A stretch of DNA of 64,000 bases from Xylogone sp. PMI_703 (GCA_021399445.1 JAJTUQ010000008.1:124001-188000); one strand, 5' to 3'; positions 8,940-20,756 are shown, counted from the first letter of the stretch. Numbers and translations: made by a program. The notes: generated by a model from the sequence alone, not told the origin.

Positions 8940-11038
8940 CGGCAAATATCTGCCATGCCACCCAAAATAAATTTTATATCTCGCATGCCACCCAAAATAA
9001 TTTATATATCTGCCATGCCACCCTAAGAATATTTACTTATTTATGTATTCAGTTAACATCCTGTGTGAGTTATAGACTATTAGACCCTAAGAATAAATAA
9101 AGCTATATACAAGATTCTAGTTACCTGTATCTACAGTTATAGTATCACTCTCATTAACCTCAATTGTTTGCCAGTCTCGTGCTCTCTCTCCACGACCATT
9201 TTTGGCTATAGGTAAGCCTGTACAACGTCTGGTATTATGACCTAGCTGTCCACAACCTCTACACTTCCTTTTTTGACGATTCCAAGCATTCTTTCTGACT
9301 CTTTTTGTCTTTGGCCGTCCACGAATCTTGCAAAGCTTGGGTGGGAGTACATCAGGGTTCGAAGGCAAGTCTTCTATAGAAATTGGCTTCATAGGAGTCT
9401 GATAAGTCTTGCGGTAAGACTTAATAGTATATGACCAATGAAAATAAGCGTATGGATCCTCTACCTCAAATCTGCAAGCTGTAATTGCATGAGTACAAGG
9501 CCCTAAATATTCATCGAAGTTCATACAAGTACAAGTTCTCTCTTGAAGGTTTACAATGAACTTGGAACCAGAATCAGGAACTTGTACTTGATATACCCCA
9601 TTTCCTGACTCAAAAACACAATACCGGTTGCTAGATTTGAGGCGGTCTTTGAACTTGAGAAAAGGAGTATCTGCAAGTTGTGTGCTTTGTTGTAAGCGGT
9701 GATATCTATCATATATTGTCTTCATAGTAGTAGACCAGATAGCATCAACCATCTTCAATGGAGAAAGAGACCGAAGTGGATTCCAAATTGAATTTAAAGA
9801 TTCTACAGCATTTGATGTATTATGGCCAAACCGTGGATATGGAAAGGCATACCGAGCCCAAGATTCATGACAGATATTATCGACATAAGTTGCTGCAGCT
9901 TCGTTCTCTTCTTTCAGTGCTACCAAGGCTGTCTTGAATAATTGCTCTGTCTTTGCCCAAGCACATTGCCAGAACAAAGGTCGGCATTTGACCCCATATC
10001 GCTGTTGTACATTGTCAGCAATATGCTGACAACAATGAGCTGCTGCAGCTTTTGGGAAAACTGTTTGAAGTGATGTAGCAAGGCCTTTTTCTCTATCAGA
10101 TATAAAGACAAAGGTCTCACTATCCATCCATTGAAAACAATCTTTTAAAAACTTGCAATACCATGTCCACCATTCTTTGTTCTCTGTAGGAACAAGTGCC
10201 CATGACAATGGTAGGATATTGTCATTAGCATCAATTCCTACAGCTATCATAAGCATCATCTGAAACTTTGACTTTGTATGGCAAGCATCTAAAGCTACAA
10301 ACTTCCTAAGCCATCGGCATGCTTTTTTCAATGCTGCTGGAGCAAAAGCAGCTGCTCGAAAATGGCCTTGATCATCTATATCAAGCAAAGCTTCATTCTC
10401 AGGATCTGAATCTTCTAGTGTTTGCATATATGCTGGGAATTTTGCAAAGCAATCAGCTTCCTTGCCTTCAATTTCCTCTAATAGCGCCTGCTTAAGACGA
10501 TGAGCTTGCAGATAACTGATAGTATTGCTAAACTGCAAGCGTTCCGTGGCTTGAATCTGAGCTGGCGTCAAAGTCCTGTCATTGACAAGAGAAGCTCTGT
10601 GATGGTCTTTTAAATACCATAAAGCTGAAGATTGCTTGTTTTTATAGTGATTGGCAGGACTACAAGAATGAGCAATAAGAATGGTAATAACAACGCCCTT
10701 TTTCTTAAGCAAAGAGGCTCTGATCCTGAATTTACAAACAGGATCTTTGCATACAACAATATGACGGCGACAGTCTGACTTATACACTTTGTAAGACTCT
10801 CCTTCGTCCAGTACATGACGATTAATAGCATTCCGGGCCTCCTCAATAGTAGAGAACAAGTCGTTGACTGTAAGCATTGCGACAATGATAATGTATTAAG
10901 ATAGAATAGCTTTCAGATCAAAGGTTGATTGAAAGAGCGGTGTAAAAACTAGTAGGGTGGCATGGCAGATATATAAATTATTTTGGGTGGCATGCGAGAT
11001 ATAAAATTTATTTTGGGTGGCATGGCAGATATTTGCCG
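8940..11038 (-). mobile_element. Complete Mutator-like element (MULE), 9-bp target duplication
   Basis: The element is 2,099 bp and flanked by TATATACAA at 8931-8939 and 11039-11047, the 9-bp duplication typical of MULEs. Long TIRs (about 90 bp) begin CGGCAAATATCTGCCATGCC. Each TIR is made of three near-repeats of a 30-bp unit with the core GCATGCCACCC or GCCATGCCACCC. The inverted copies at 10947-11038 carry the same three units. Only one gene lies inside, on the minus strand, and its frame is complete. No RIP-like decay is visible, so the insertion appears recent and could be autonomous. Confidence 0.92.
9117..10877 (-). CDS. MULE transposase with SWIM finger and CCHC knuckle
   Basis: A single 586-residue frame. 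Residues 36-72 carry a WRKY/GCM1-like zinc site (C43-x4-C48, H70, C72), the FAR1-type DNA-binding head. The RNase-H-like core has Asp197 in VALDACHTKSKF, Asp261 in FVFISDREKGL and Glu359 in NAVESLNSIW, with the Mutator C-x2-H pair at C282/H285 (AHCCQHIADN). A SWIM zinc finger follows at C449-x-C451 ... C461-x-H463. The C-terminal end has a zinc knuckle C539-x2-C542-x4-H547-x4-C552 in a basic region. All catalytic and metal-binding residues are in place, so it should be able to cut and move its own TIRs. It starts about 160 bp inside the right TIR, which would supply the promoter. Function is inferred from family membership. Confidence 0.93.
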   Translation of the reverse strand: MLTVNDLFSTIEEARNAINRHVLDEGESYKVYKSDCRRHIVVCKDPVCKFRIRASLLKKKGVVITILIAHSCSPANHYKNKQSSALWYLKDHHRASLVNDRTLTPAQIQATERLQFSNTISYLQAHRLKQALLEEIEGKEADCFAKFPAYMQTLEDSDPENEALLDIDDQGHFRAAAFAPAALKKACRWLRKFVALDACHTKSKFQMMLMIAVGIDANDNILPLSWALVPTENKEWWTWYCKFLKDCFQWMDSETFVFISDREKGLATSLQTVFPKAAAAHCCQHIADNVQQRYGVKCRPLFWQCAWAKTEQLFKTALVALKEENEAAATYVDNICHESWARYAFPYPRFGHNTSNAVESLNSIWNPLRSLSPLKMVDAIWSTTMKTIYDRYHRLQQSTQLADTPFLKFKDRLKSSNRYCVFESGNGVYQVQVPDSGSKFIVNLQERTCTCMNFDEYLGPCTHAITACRFEVEDPYAYFHWSYTIKSYRKTYQTPMKPISIEDLPSNPDVLPPKLCKIRGRPKTKRVRKNAWNRQKRKCRGCGQLGHNTRRCTGLPIAKNGRGERARDWQTIEVNESDTITVDTGN

Positions 11039-11047
11039 TATATACAA

Positions 11048-11705
11048 ATGATAACCTGTGCAGGGATCGCCATTTGATGGAGAGGGTCAGAAGCAGGACT
11101 GTGAACTGGTGGCAGAGTGCGGCAGGGGCTCGTTGAGGACTAAGGGTAACAGCCGCGAATGGGGCAATTTTGGAGCATCGGGTCGGTGGCGGTAGATGAG
11201 GACGGATGGGGCAATATCTCGAATGGAATGGTGGCCAATTGGAGGGCGCATAGTGCCGAGGGTACTTTGCTGACGGAAGACTAGCGTGCCGAGGTAGTCT
11301 AATGTCCTGATACCAGGACGTCAATCGGAATCAAAAAAACAATGGCGCCGTCGCTTAGAATATTTCTCATGCTATGCAACAGTCTAGACACCCGAACCTT
11401 GCGTGAAGAAAAGGGAGAAATATTGTCCTGCGACCCGAGGCGATTCCAGACTTCCCCAGGGCTAGCCCTCAGGGAAGGCGGAGGCGCAAGCTATCGCAGG
11501 AGAAAATCCTCCGTGTTGGTACATCTAGCCCGTAGCCTAGATGTGATCACTCCTTGTAATAAATTTGGAGCTCGATGTGATTTAAGACCTGAGTCTTCTA
11601 TCCTTCGGTCGATTTCTCCCTTCGTACTACCTATTCTTCTCAGCATCCATCCATCATCGTCCTCTCTTTACAACCTCAAGTGTAGTTTAGCCACACAGCC
11701 TAACC
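11048..11705. other. Intergenic; upstream region of the oxidase pseudogene
   Basis: Two ORFs (minus 10896-11324, plus 11342-11725) cross MULE or leader sequence and have no domain features. CT-rich sequence at 11600-11690 precedes the ATG at 11706 as in fungal 5' leaders. Confidence 0.4.
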
Positions 11706-13117
11706 ATGTCCGAAACAAAGCCTAAGGCTCCTTCGCGCAGGTACGGCGAGTATCAGAATGAAATTTATAGCCGAGGAAAGTTGTAGAATTTGCGCCCGCC
11801 AGTGACTACAGATCCGCGACTCTTGGAGGAGCAAGCAAGGAAGTATTTAAGCCTTACGGCCTATAACTATGTCGCAGGCGGAGCTGGCGAGAAGGCCACT
11901 ATGGATAGTAACCGACTCGCATTCCGCCAATGGAACCTGTATGTATTACTGGAATTTCCCGCACATATTTGTTAGTATTGGGATCCTGATTATTCCCACA
12001 TAGGATTCCGAGGTTTCTGCAGCCAGTTAAGGAACGGGATCTTTCCATCGAATTATTTGGCGTAAAATATGAATCTCCAATTATAATGGCTCCTGTTGGC
12101 GTGCAGTCTATTTTCCACGAAGACAAAGAGACTGGCCTGTCGGAAGTCTGTGCAGAGATTGGAGTGCCATACATTTTATCAACTGCATCAACTTCATCAA
12201 TCGAAGAGGTTGCGAACTCAAGTGGACCTAACGGACAGCGATGGTACCAATTATATTGGCCAACGGATGATGAGATCACAATTTCACTATTGAATCGAGC
12301 TAAACATAATGGGTACAAGGTGCTCATTGTAACATTGGACACTTGGATGTTAGCATGGCGGCCAGCTGATTTGGATTCTGGCTATGTAAATAATCCTTTT
12401 TCTCGTTATATTTGGTCACAGCTTAGCATTTTGATGTGTGCTGATTATCCATTGTCAGATACCATTCCTTAAAGGCACCGGAAACAGAATTGGATTCACT
12501 GATCCTGTCTTTAAAAAGAAATATGAGAAGAAAACCGGGCTGAAGATCAGGGACGATTTGACAGCTGCATCTCAAGAGTGGCTCGGCACTATATTTTCTG
12601 GTAGATCGCACACCTGAGAAAGCACTGGGAAGGACCCATTGTACTTAAAGGAATTCAACATGTCGAGGACGCCAAATTGGCTGTTAAAGCTGGTGTTCAG
12701 GGAATTGTCGTCAGTAATCACGGTGGTAGGAATATCTTAACAGCCCGGTTGCCTGATACCAAAACTGACAGATCCACAGGACGCCAACTAGACGGTGCTA
12801 TTGGTTCTCTAGAAGTCTTACCGGAGATTGTGGCAGCCGTGGGGGACCAATTGGCTGTGCTCTTTGACTCGGGGATCAGAACTGGTTCAGATGTTTTGAA
12901 AGCGCTAGCCCTTGGTGCCCAGGGCGTACTCGTGGCCAGGCCGATCGTGTACGGTCTTGGTATTGGGGGTAAGGAGGGGGCTAAGGCCACATTTCAAGGG
13001 CTCCTCGCAGACATTGATCGGTCTATGGCGGTTGTAGGTGTCACCAATGTTAAACAATGTGATCGTTCCATTCTGAGACGTGTACGGTATGGAGGAGATC
13101 CAAAAGCATCTCTGTAA
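11706..13117 (+). pseudogene. FMN-dependent 2-hydroxyacid oxidase (lactate 2-monooxygenase-like), broken
   Basis: The family order is clear: RRYGEYQNEIYSRG, PPVTTDPRLLEEQARKYL, YNYVAGGAGEKATMDSN, then after an intron at about 11939-12003 PRFLQPVKERDLSIELFG and MAPVGVQSIFHEDKETG. ILSTASTSSIEEVAN, LIVTLDTWMLAWRPADLD, GPIVLKGIQHVEDAK, IVVSNHGGR with its FMN/substrate His, and LFDSGIRTGSDVLKALALGA follow. Damage: TAG at 11784-11786 in place of the usual Gln; a disordered junction around 12386-12474; and a frameshifting loss between SGRSHT and LRKHWEG at about 12610-12620. The last intron at 12726-12779 still splices cleanly to HGGRQLDG. Intact members oxidise short 2-hydroxyacids with FMN in the cytosol or peroxisome. 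The regulator next door (13438-15906, convergent) may once have been a partner; that is only positional. Confidence 0.85.
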
Positions 13118-13437
13118 GAGAGATTAGAGAAAGAACTTCTTATTCCGCGTTTCTATCGTTATGGAGGACCGAATATCCCCCGTGGTGTATTTGCTAGAAT
13201 GGCATTTAAATAGAGGCAGTCCATGGGTGCGCTGATTCGATCATCACCATAAGGACTCATCACCCTAATACCCTAAGGAGTGAAATATAAATTGTAATTT
13301 TTTGAAGGCATGTCATCCAAGCCCTACCTGGCTGCTAGATACTCGAGACGAAGGAGTTGAATTCGTGAACACTTAAAAGACTATTGAGATCAAGGTCACT
13401 TGTAATACCAAAAATTTGTGAGTGCCCGTGTTATTCC
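13118..13437. other. Convergent 3' spacer
   Basis: Sequence between the stop of the oxidase pseudogene and the stop of the Zn2Cys6 regulator gene. No feature was recognised beyond the two 3' ends. Confidence 0.4.
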
Positions 13438-15906
13438 TTAAGTATAGATCCATAAATCATAAGAAAACACTAACCTCTGGTTGGCCCCCTCGCGTATCAG
13501 CTCATATGAATTTAGAATTCCAGGGGTATTTGAATTCATATTCATTATGTCATCTCCAGACACCGTGGCTGTCATATCTTCTGGGCTAGGCTGCCGCCCC
13601 GAGTCCGGCTGTGAGGGCATGTGACCATATTCTCCTGTCAATCTGTCCATAGCTTCTTTGAAAAGCTTGTAGATAATGCCTGCTGACCAATAGGTGCTTC
13701 CCAAGTCAGCCATGATAGTCATACAGAAGTCGAGCTTGTGCAAGCCAAGCCGCCGTGTAAGCAAATTGGGCGACCTTAGTGCGAGTAGATGAATGTGCAT
13801 GGTCGGAACTAGCACCGTAAGGCTGAAGCAGGTGAGCTTTAGTACTGAGCTCACAACCAAAGGATCAGAATCTCACGTCATGGGACCCAAATACTGGATC
13901 ATATTCATAGCAACGATATTATCTAAGAAACTGTGAGTGCTAGCAGTTGCATGCCTGACTCTCCGCCTTGCGGTAGACAGCCATTCTTCTTCATTTGCTG
14001 AAGGGTTGTTCACTATGTCGTTGAGGAGGTACGGGCGGTATAATGCGATGATAACAGCTCTCGGTAGTGGTCAGTGAATGCTGCCATCCAACAATCCAGG
14101 GGAGCGAACATACTCATAATGTAACTGGAATTGATGAAGATGGAATTCGACAATCTGAGGCCTTTTCTCGACCGACTTCTTGCCGGTACCCAAACAGTTC
14201 AAAATATCTTTATGGCATACCTCCACCTCGGCGGCCACCGGAAATACCCCGTCTTGATTAGAGTTGAGCGTTAGGATCTTCCCAAGGGCTATACTTAGCT
14301 TCACAAGATTAACCCAACACTCTGCTAGCTCAGACGAGTCTGAAATACTGTACTTTTTCCTTTCAATGGTCGAAATGTCTCTCAATTCAGATAAGACATC
14401 TTCGACTGACGGCATCGGAATATCGCAATCCTCTAAATTAATCCTTAGAGGTCTTCCAATAACAAAGCTGATCCATCGATCTCGAAGGAGGCAAGTCCAC
14501 CAGATACGTCTCCACAAGCGACGCTGAACACCAGAGATGTGCCAATTCAACTTTGACATATCAGGACTCCGATTTAGTCCTAAAGCCTGGCAGAGGCTTA
14601 TAGCGACACCTATCCAATGCCAGGATCCGGTCCTATCATCTGTATCTGAGTACCAGAAGGCCATAAGTATGACTGACTGGATAAGAACCAGTTTATCTTC
14701 TTCAAAATTGCAGTCATAAAGTGCCTGGAGATGTCGTGTGGTTAGCCTAAATATAACAGTATACCTGGCAGGAAAATGCAATCTACGTACCTTTGCTCGC
14801 TGGTACATGGATCGTTTCATCTCTTTATGAGACGAGTATCCCGCAAGTTGTGTTGTTGCGTGCTCTACAAACTGAAATTAGTTAGCCCTGTATGATTTAG
14901 CTTGGAAGACCGGCTCACATTTGATGCTACAGAAAACATACTCCATAATAGGAGGGCGCTTATTCTTCTTGGCCCACCATTGTCATATTGATTTATGAAG
15001 TTTGTGACATCAATGATTGGTAAGAATGGATGAACATGACGGAAATAGCATTGTAGAAGGCTTCCACAGACTTCTTCGGAAGGTATTGAGAAAGCCCCTT
15101 TTGCCCACAGGTAAGCTAGATCCTCGGGCTGTTGCGAATTAATTACGGCCTTGGGAACTAGAAAGTGACTACCTCTAGAACTAGAACCACCGTTCGGTTT
15201 ACAGACATCAAGAAGGAAAGCAATTCCTTGTTTTTCTCCTGTTTAAATATTAGTAATGTAAGTCACGTAGATTGAAAGCAAAGTTCTTATCGAGTACACA
15301 AGCTACCAGCTCAATATAGTGTGAGAGAGGGAGCATAGTACCAAGGTAGTATGGAGTTGGGTTAGTCCCAGGTTTATCGCTGACGATAGCCGCAGAAAAC
15401 GCTGCGGCATTATCTCTACAGGTCATCTCATCAGGAGCGGGTTGTAAAGGAGCGCTCATACTAGAGATCAAAGTTGCAGGACTGTGATTGTCTGTTGGGT
15501 TTCCATGCATAGAGCCAGAGGCTGGGGTTTGCGGTGACCAGATCGCAGGACAGGGCTGGAGAGCAGAAACTGAATCTGGCCTTATCATGGTACATTGATC
15601 TTGAGTGGTCTGATTGCCATGAGAATCGGATTGGGGAGCTTGCATTGAGTTTGCCGTGGTAAATGGTCTACGGAGAATTATCTCAGTATAGCAACGCATA
15701 CTTGACATAGAAATTATGTGAACTCACTTTTGATTTCTTCGGGAAATAACTTGGCAATCGAGACCATCTTGCAAGCAATTGATGCAAGGTGGCCCAGACA
15801 TAAACACATTGCATCGCACCTTCCTTTGGCGACATAATTGACAGGCTACCACGGATCGCTTGCGCGGGCCTCGTGTCAGGTGAACTGGACTGTCAAGAGC
15901 CGACAT
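13438..15906 (-). CDS. Zn2Cys6 transcription factor with fungal-specific regulatory domain
   Basis: Seven exons join in frame: 15906-15728, 15667-15342, 15238-14919, 14871-14791, 14724-14114, 14059-13877 and 13822-13438, giving 2,085 nt = 694 residues. The binuclear zinc cluster is C22-x2-C25-x6-C32-x8-C41-x2-C44-x6-C51 with the basic RQRKVR loop. The middle has the conserved head of the family, GIAFLLDVCKPN and FLVPKA..LAYLWAKGAFSI. The fungal_trans core follows: HVHPFLPIID, SWHWIGVAISLCQALGLNRS and RRLWRRIWWTCLLRDRWISF. It would bind CGG-type half sites as a dimer in the nucleus. The second intron (104 bp, donor GTACTA) is the least certain, but it alone restores the YYLG-EKQG reading expected of the family. 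Position suggests it could have regulated the adjacent dead oxidase; no target is proven. Confidence 0.85.
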
Positions 15907-18042
15907 AATTCCTGCGATCTGCGATTCGACTGGTTTGTCGTGTCAACGCCTCACTTTATCCGCTGGTGCAGGACCGAGATTAACAGGACAAACATCCTGA
16001 CGGGAAGCAATGCAGAATACAAAATAAGATAAGTGGCCAGCAGGCGCATTTTATTGTAGGAACGTGCGTCAAGTCACTAACCCCGCTCGAGGGGAGCACG
16101 TGATCAAGAATGTGATCACTGGTGTCAGAAATATACTTACGTAATTGGGATAAGGAGCTTATTCACGTGATATAAGTGTTTTATGTTTGCCCCTATATTA
16201 AGGGCTTACCCCACTTGTTGAGAGTATCATCCGTATCAGCAATCAATTGAGTCTCTGTCCCGTACCAATTCTATGTATGCTTGCCTACCACTAGCGCCAT
16301 AACTTGTGACAACTGGATATTGAGGCCTGAGACATCGATGAAGTATGAGGATATGACAAGAATAACGGGTTAGTGGTAGTGAGGACTTCATATAGATGCT
16401 GCTTACGGTGCTCAGGATATCTGTATCAGGGAGCCACTCCCCACTGTATAAAGAAGTCATTGATTTGCTATTCGAGCCTTGAAGAGCCATACTCTGGCCA
16501 GTTTTCATGGTTAGAACATGTATGTTTAGAAGTATAAGCAAGAGAAAATCTCATCGACTTTATCTCCTCTATTAACTTCGAATGTGCCCTACTTGGTAAA
16601 TATGGCCAGATGATTCCTAGATTATTCTCATATCAATTTCAGATTATTTCAAGTATTTAAAAATAATCTAGCCAGATTAATTTCGGACTGTTTAATATCC
16701 ACCAAATACCCTAACTTGGAGGGATAAGTTCTATAGAGATAAGTTTATATCGATATACTTCCAGCTAGAAGAGCTAATAGAGTACAATCAACTAAGCCTT
16801 ATGACTCAATTATTATACTTTTCACATTTGCCTTAAAATCTCTATAGAGGCGTCTAAAGAAAGAGCTTTGGATAGAGGCGGCTGTGTTCCCTAGGACAAA
16901 ATCAAGAACAGATAGGTTTGGATATTAAACTAAGCTGTCTAAGTTTGGATAGAATGAGGAGACTGAGAAATTCGAGGCTAACGACTAAGTTTGGCAAAAT
17001 TAAATGGCTCAACTTACATGTCATGTATTGGTTGAGATATGGTATAAGAGATTATTCATGAATCACAGAGTGGACATTGTCACGGAACAGTCATACCGAT
17101 TAATTACTAGAAGTTATCGATCCTCGGCTAGTTGATATCGAGTTAGCATCTTGTTGCCCCTTTCACAAATCAAGTCCAAGACCCCTTATAGTAGAGAAGC
17201 ATTTGAAGACTACTATCTGTGATGATTAGGAGACGAGGGGCTAGCATTTAAAGGGGGACTACGATCCAGAAGGAAGAGATTGATGAAGGGTGTATTATTT
17301 TTATAGTCAGATACTGTATCTCTAGCTATGTTAAACGTTGAAAAGCGTGATCGCTGGCTCTTTGGCTCCTTGGTAAATGTCTACTGACACCTAAAATGGC
17401 TTAGGGCATTACATCAGATTTCCCATCGACCTTCTCGCCAGCCCACTCACAGAGAGTGCAGGGGTTCCGTATTCGTTTTCCGCGGCATAAAGAACCACCG
17501 TGGTGTTTAATGGCAAATAAGAATAATCTGCTTCTCAACCAGCTGAAGGCGCTTACCCAAAGCGACTCGCTCGCTGTATCACTGAGACCCAGCTGCAACC
17601 CGAAATTAGCAATTTCCAACACAAACGCCAGGCTGGCCCGGCATCATCGTCATCGCGGCCGCGAGGTTCCTCATCACGCTGTTCGGGTACAAGGTAGTAT
17701 TTTCTCATTAAATGGTTGGAAGATTGCATTGTCAGAAGAATGTGCAGTCGGGCAACGTTTACTTCCCGATCCCGACAACTCCTGCTAAAATGATATGGGC
17801 TGTGCAGAGGCTTTGATATACGTCAGAAATAATTCAATTTACTCGGATACTTTTTCATTTTCTGAGCCAGTTCTAAGGTTCATTCCAAGTACTGTTTGCC
17901 ATCCCAACCGGCTGCCATAGTTGTGACTCGAAAAGTCGCCACTATCAAGGCAGTATATAAAGGGACATCTAGGAATGCCACAGTCCTATTGTTTCTCTAG
18001 CGCGAAAGACCCTCATTCTGAAGTTACCGCTAGATATTCCCC
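15907..18042. other. Long region without a supportable gene
   Basis: 15907-16230 is the upstream region of the Zn2Cys6 gene and carries two CACGTGAT-type E-boxes (around 16098 and 16165). A 101-codon minus ORF (16236-16541) shows no family. 16550-17330 is AT-rich and looks decayed but has no identifiable transposon frame. 17400-17790 is GC-richer and open on both strands (110 codons plus, 73 codons minus) with a hydrophobic stretch GIIVIAAARFLITLFG in another plus frame; it may be a piece of a membrane-protein gene, unassigned. Confidence 0.35.
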
Positions 18043-18612
18043 ATGGCATCAGAACCCACCGCCAAGAGCCTCACAGAAGTTATTACTACTCGTCGCTTGC
18101 GCCTTCATCTACTAGACATGCAAAAAGATAGCGATATAGATTGGTGGCTATCATTTCGTTCGCACTCGGACATAACACAAACGATGGGCGACCTGAATCT
18201 CAGGTCGCGAGATGATTGTCGGGCTATAATGGAAAGCTGGAAACTCAATCGCGACCTCTACAACGGCTATCATGGAGTTGGCATATATTTTCTTAGTCTA
18301 GTCGAGATACCAGATGTTTTTATTGGCTTCGTGAGCCTACGGCAGACCCTGAGGATACCCGACCTTGGATATGGCTTATTGTCACCATATTGGGGTAGGG
18401 GGTATGCGACCGAGGCGGCTACAGAATTGCTGAGGTATGCGAGACAAGATATCGGACTGAGAGAGGTGATTGGTTATACGATGAAGGGCAATGGGAAGTC
18501 CCAGAATGTTCTAAGAAAGATTGGGTTCGTGGATTGTCCATCGACAGAGAGCGAGAAAGGAGGGAAGAAGATTGATGTGTTGATTTGGTCGGAAGATGCG
18601 CAAGTGATTTAG
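18043..18612 (+). CDS. GNAT-family N-acetyltransferase (RimJ/RimL type)
   Basis: Intronless 189-residue frame with the layout of ribosomal-protein-type acetyltransferases: RLRLHLLDMQ near the N-terminus, a central strand FIGFVSLRQ, then GYGLLSPYWGRGYATEAATE. That last block is motif A, with the acetyl-CoA pyrophosphate loop represented by G-R-G-Y-A. LREVIGYTMKGNGKSQNVLR and KIGFVD (motif B) follow. Such enzymes move acetyl from acetyl-CoA to an amine; the substrate here is unknown and there is no pathway context. ATG 18043 sits in a CCCCATGGC context close to the fungal start consensus. No stops or RIP-like changes. Confidence 0.85.
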   Translation: MASEPTAKSLTEVITTRRLRLHLLDMQKDSDIDWWLSFRSHSDITQTMGDLNLRSRDDCRAIMESWKLNRDLYNGYHGVGIYFLSLVEIPDVFIGFVSLRQTLRIPDLGYGLLSPYWGRGYATEAATELLRYARQDIGLREVIGYTMKGNGKSQNVLRKIGFVDCPSTESEKGGKKIDVLIWSEDAQVI

Positions 18613-19037
18613 TCGGCAAAACATATTTGACGGCCGGTAGGGCAATGAAACTGACAATATATAACGCATACCAACTATGTAATGAAATTATCAAGAAAAT
18701 AACAAAGCTCATTTCACTCCTCCCAAATTCAAGCGTCTAACTCAAATGAAAACAAGTGTCATTTTAATTACCCGTTGAGCTATTTCCTCTCTCTGCTCTA
18801 TGTACAATGGTCATTCTCTGCTGCTCTCGCCGGCGAACGGGTATCTGTAGTAGGTTCGGGCAGTTATTTCCAGTATAGAGATCCCAGAAATTTCCAATAG
18901 TCACCGAAAAAAGTAGCTGCCACCGATACTCACGGGCAAGCTTGATACCTGAACTAACAGAAATAGTACTAGGCTAAAAAAGTACACAGCCGTTAGCTAA
19001 AGGCGTTCTCTAAAATGTGTTGAGCTCCTCCCTATCA
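18613..19037. other. Convergent spacer between GNAT and PEBP genes
   Basis: Holds only the 3' flanks of the two genes; no ORF of note. Confidence 0.4.
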
Positions 19038-19708
19038 TCATGTGCTGCCACTGCAGAGAAAATAGCTTGCCGCTATAACGGGACCAAGTTTTGCAGTCTC
19101 CTCAAACTTCGATAACTTGAATCGCAGTCTACCCACGGTAGAAATTGAGATTGTGCCTTCTTCCATCAACCTTCTGGCTGAGAAAGCTTCGGGCTGCGCG
19201 TAGAGTAGAAACATATATCTATGCGGTGTTGCGACCGGAGGAGGCTGTGGCGCAAGATAAGGTACAACAGCAGGTGTGTTTTCAGGCGTAAGAGGGAAAA
19301 AGTGGCCTCCATTTAACTCGAAACTGGCGGACTCGGAACAAAGATCGGTCTGAATCCAATGGAGTACAGGCCCCAAAACCGGTACCCGCGGTGATGGAGC
19401 ATCTGGATCTAACATCACAACTATGTAACGACCATTCAACGCGGACTTTGTTGCGAGCTTGGGTTCTGACTTAGTGGCTAGCATCGTGTCAGCAACGTTC
19501 CATCTACGGACTGCTAAGACTTCTTTCGCAGTATGTGAAAGAACTTACTAGTTTTCGACAATATGCTGCCCGGCACTTCAATGTGGTGTGCCTCATTATA
19601 CATAATCTCCAGATTTTTAGAAGAATTTCGCTGGAAGCCAGGCATCAATTCTGGGTCCGTTCTATTCTTCCGATTAAAAGATAGAACTGTTGTCGACGAA
19701 ATCGCCAT
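19038..19708 (-). CDS. Phosphatidylethanolamine-binding (PEBP/TFS1-like) protein
   Basis: Two exons, 19708-19549 and 19477-19038, give 600 nt = 199 residues. The conserved DPDAPSPRVP ligand-pocket motif, LHWIQTDL, and the C-terminal HRYMFLLYAQPEAFS block identify the PEBP fold. The intron (19548-19478) begins GTAAGT and ends GCTAG, joining KTTTKSEPKLA as in homologues. Family members bind acidic phospholipid head groups or inhibit carboxypeptidase Y. Secreted fungal forms have a signal peptide, but none is visible from this Met. A possible acceptor (CCACAG, at about 19728) lies just upstream in a frame that reads through the start, so an extra 5' exon cannot be excluded. Confidence 0.82.
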
Positions 19709-20756
19709 CCTTGTGAGATGAGAGGTCTTTCTGTGGAATGATGAAAGTCAATATTAGAGCTGGGTCACGAAGTTAAATGGGATCTTGTCCTGAAATAGTG
19801 CAGCGCAGAGATATCTGGCTAACGTAGTCCCTGGCCCTAGGAACAGCAGCATTTTACAATCTACAACATGAGTGGAGGGGTTGAAGTGCCCGTTCTGCAC
19901 CGCATCTGCTAGTCCGCATAAACCCACGGTGAAGAGATATTCCGCGGTTGAACTTAAGGCCCACTCTACACAAAAGCATGATTGGTCCTGGCACAAATTT
20001 GAGTTGGTTACACTACTACACGTGTACGTAGATTCCTCTCAAGTGGATACTGAACGCTAGTCCGCCGCCACCATAGTGCGGTTAAATGGCCGAGTTCCTG
20101 ACTTATTTCGATGAGGCATTGTCCAGAGGAGCAGCAGATTGAATAATAATTACCGCCAATGCTCTTCGGTAGCCGCGGCGTCCCAAAGTACGAGTCACAA
20201 GTCCCCCACTGAATTCGTCTGATCAGAATTGTCTCGTCCTATGGGCCAATTCGACGCCTCTCTCTACACCATTCCTACCCTCACTCAAGTCGCGATCATT
20301 AGAACGGTCTCTCCTGTGGTAGTGTTGTGCCGAAGCTGGTTAGAATATACGCTCCGAAGCCTGTTGTGGATTGTGTCCAGGTTTGTGCACCTCTGAATGA
20401 CAAGGTCAGCGAACCCAAGCAACGTATCCCACTGGGTTTCTAGGCCAGTATCGCAGATCTACAAAAGGTTGAAAGTCGCAATAGTGGGGTGGGTCAGCTA
20501 GAGTATCGGACCCCGCTCATGATTCCTATTGGACTCTTTTGGTACGACTAGAGTGTGCCGCACATCAGCGTCATGTAATCGCGAGAGCTTGGGCTTCCGA
20601 TAAACTGCGTTCCCAAAAGCTGGAATGGCCTGCTCAAGTTCAGTTGCAGGATTTCCATATTCGATTGTTAGGAACATCGAATCCCGTGAAAGCATCTTGC
20701 TTACTAGTCTCCTGTCTGAGTCGCCTCGCTTTTCGCTGTGAAGCCCAGATAGCGAG
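19709..20756. other. Intergenic; no supportable gene
   Basis: Short ORFs at 19754-19996 (minus) and 19872-20060 (plus) overlap and look unconstrained. Upstream flank of the PEBP gene at the left end. No repeats with clear ends were seen. Confidence 0.35.

Noticed and set aside
10896..11725. ORFs of 142 and 127 codons flanking the MULE
   Set aside because: The first runs through the MULE TIR and the second is the leader of the oxidase pseudogene; no domain or codon constraint.
17401..17788. Overlapping ORFs on both strands around 17.4-17.8 kb
   Set aside because: Neither strand gives a recognisable family or a consistent splice model; left as unassigned.
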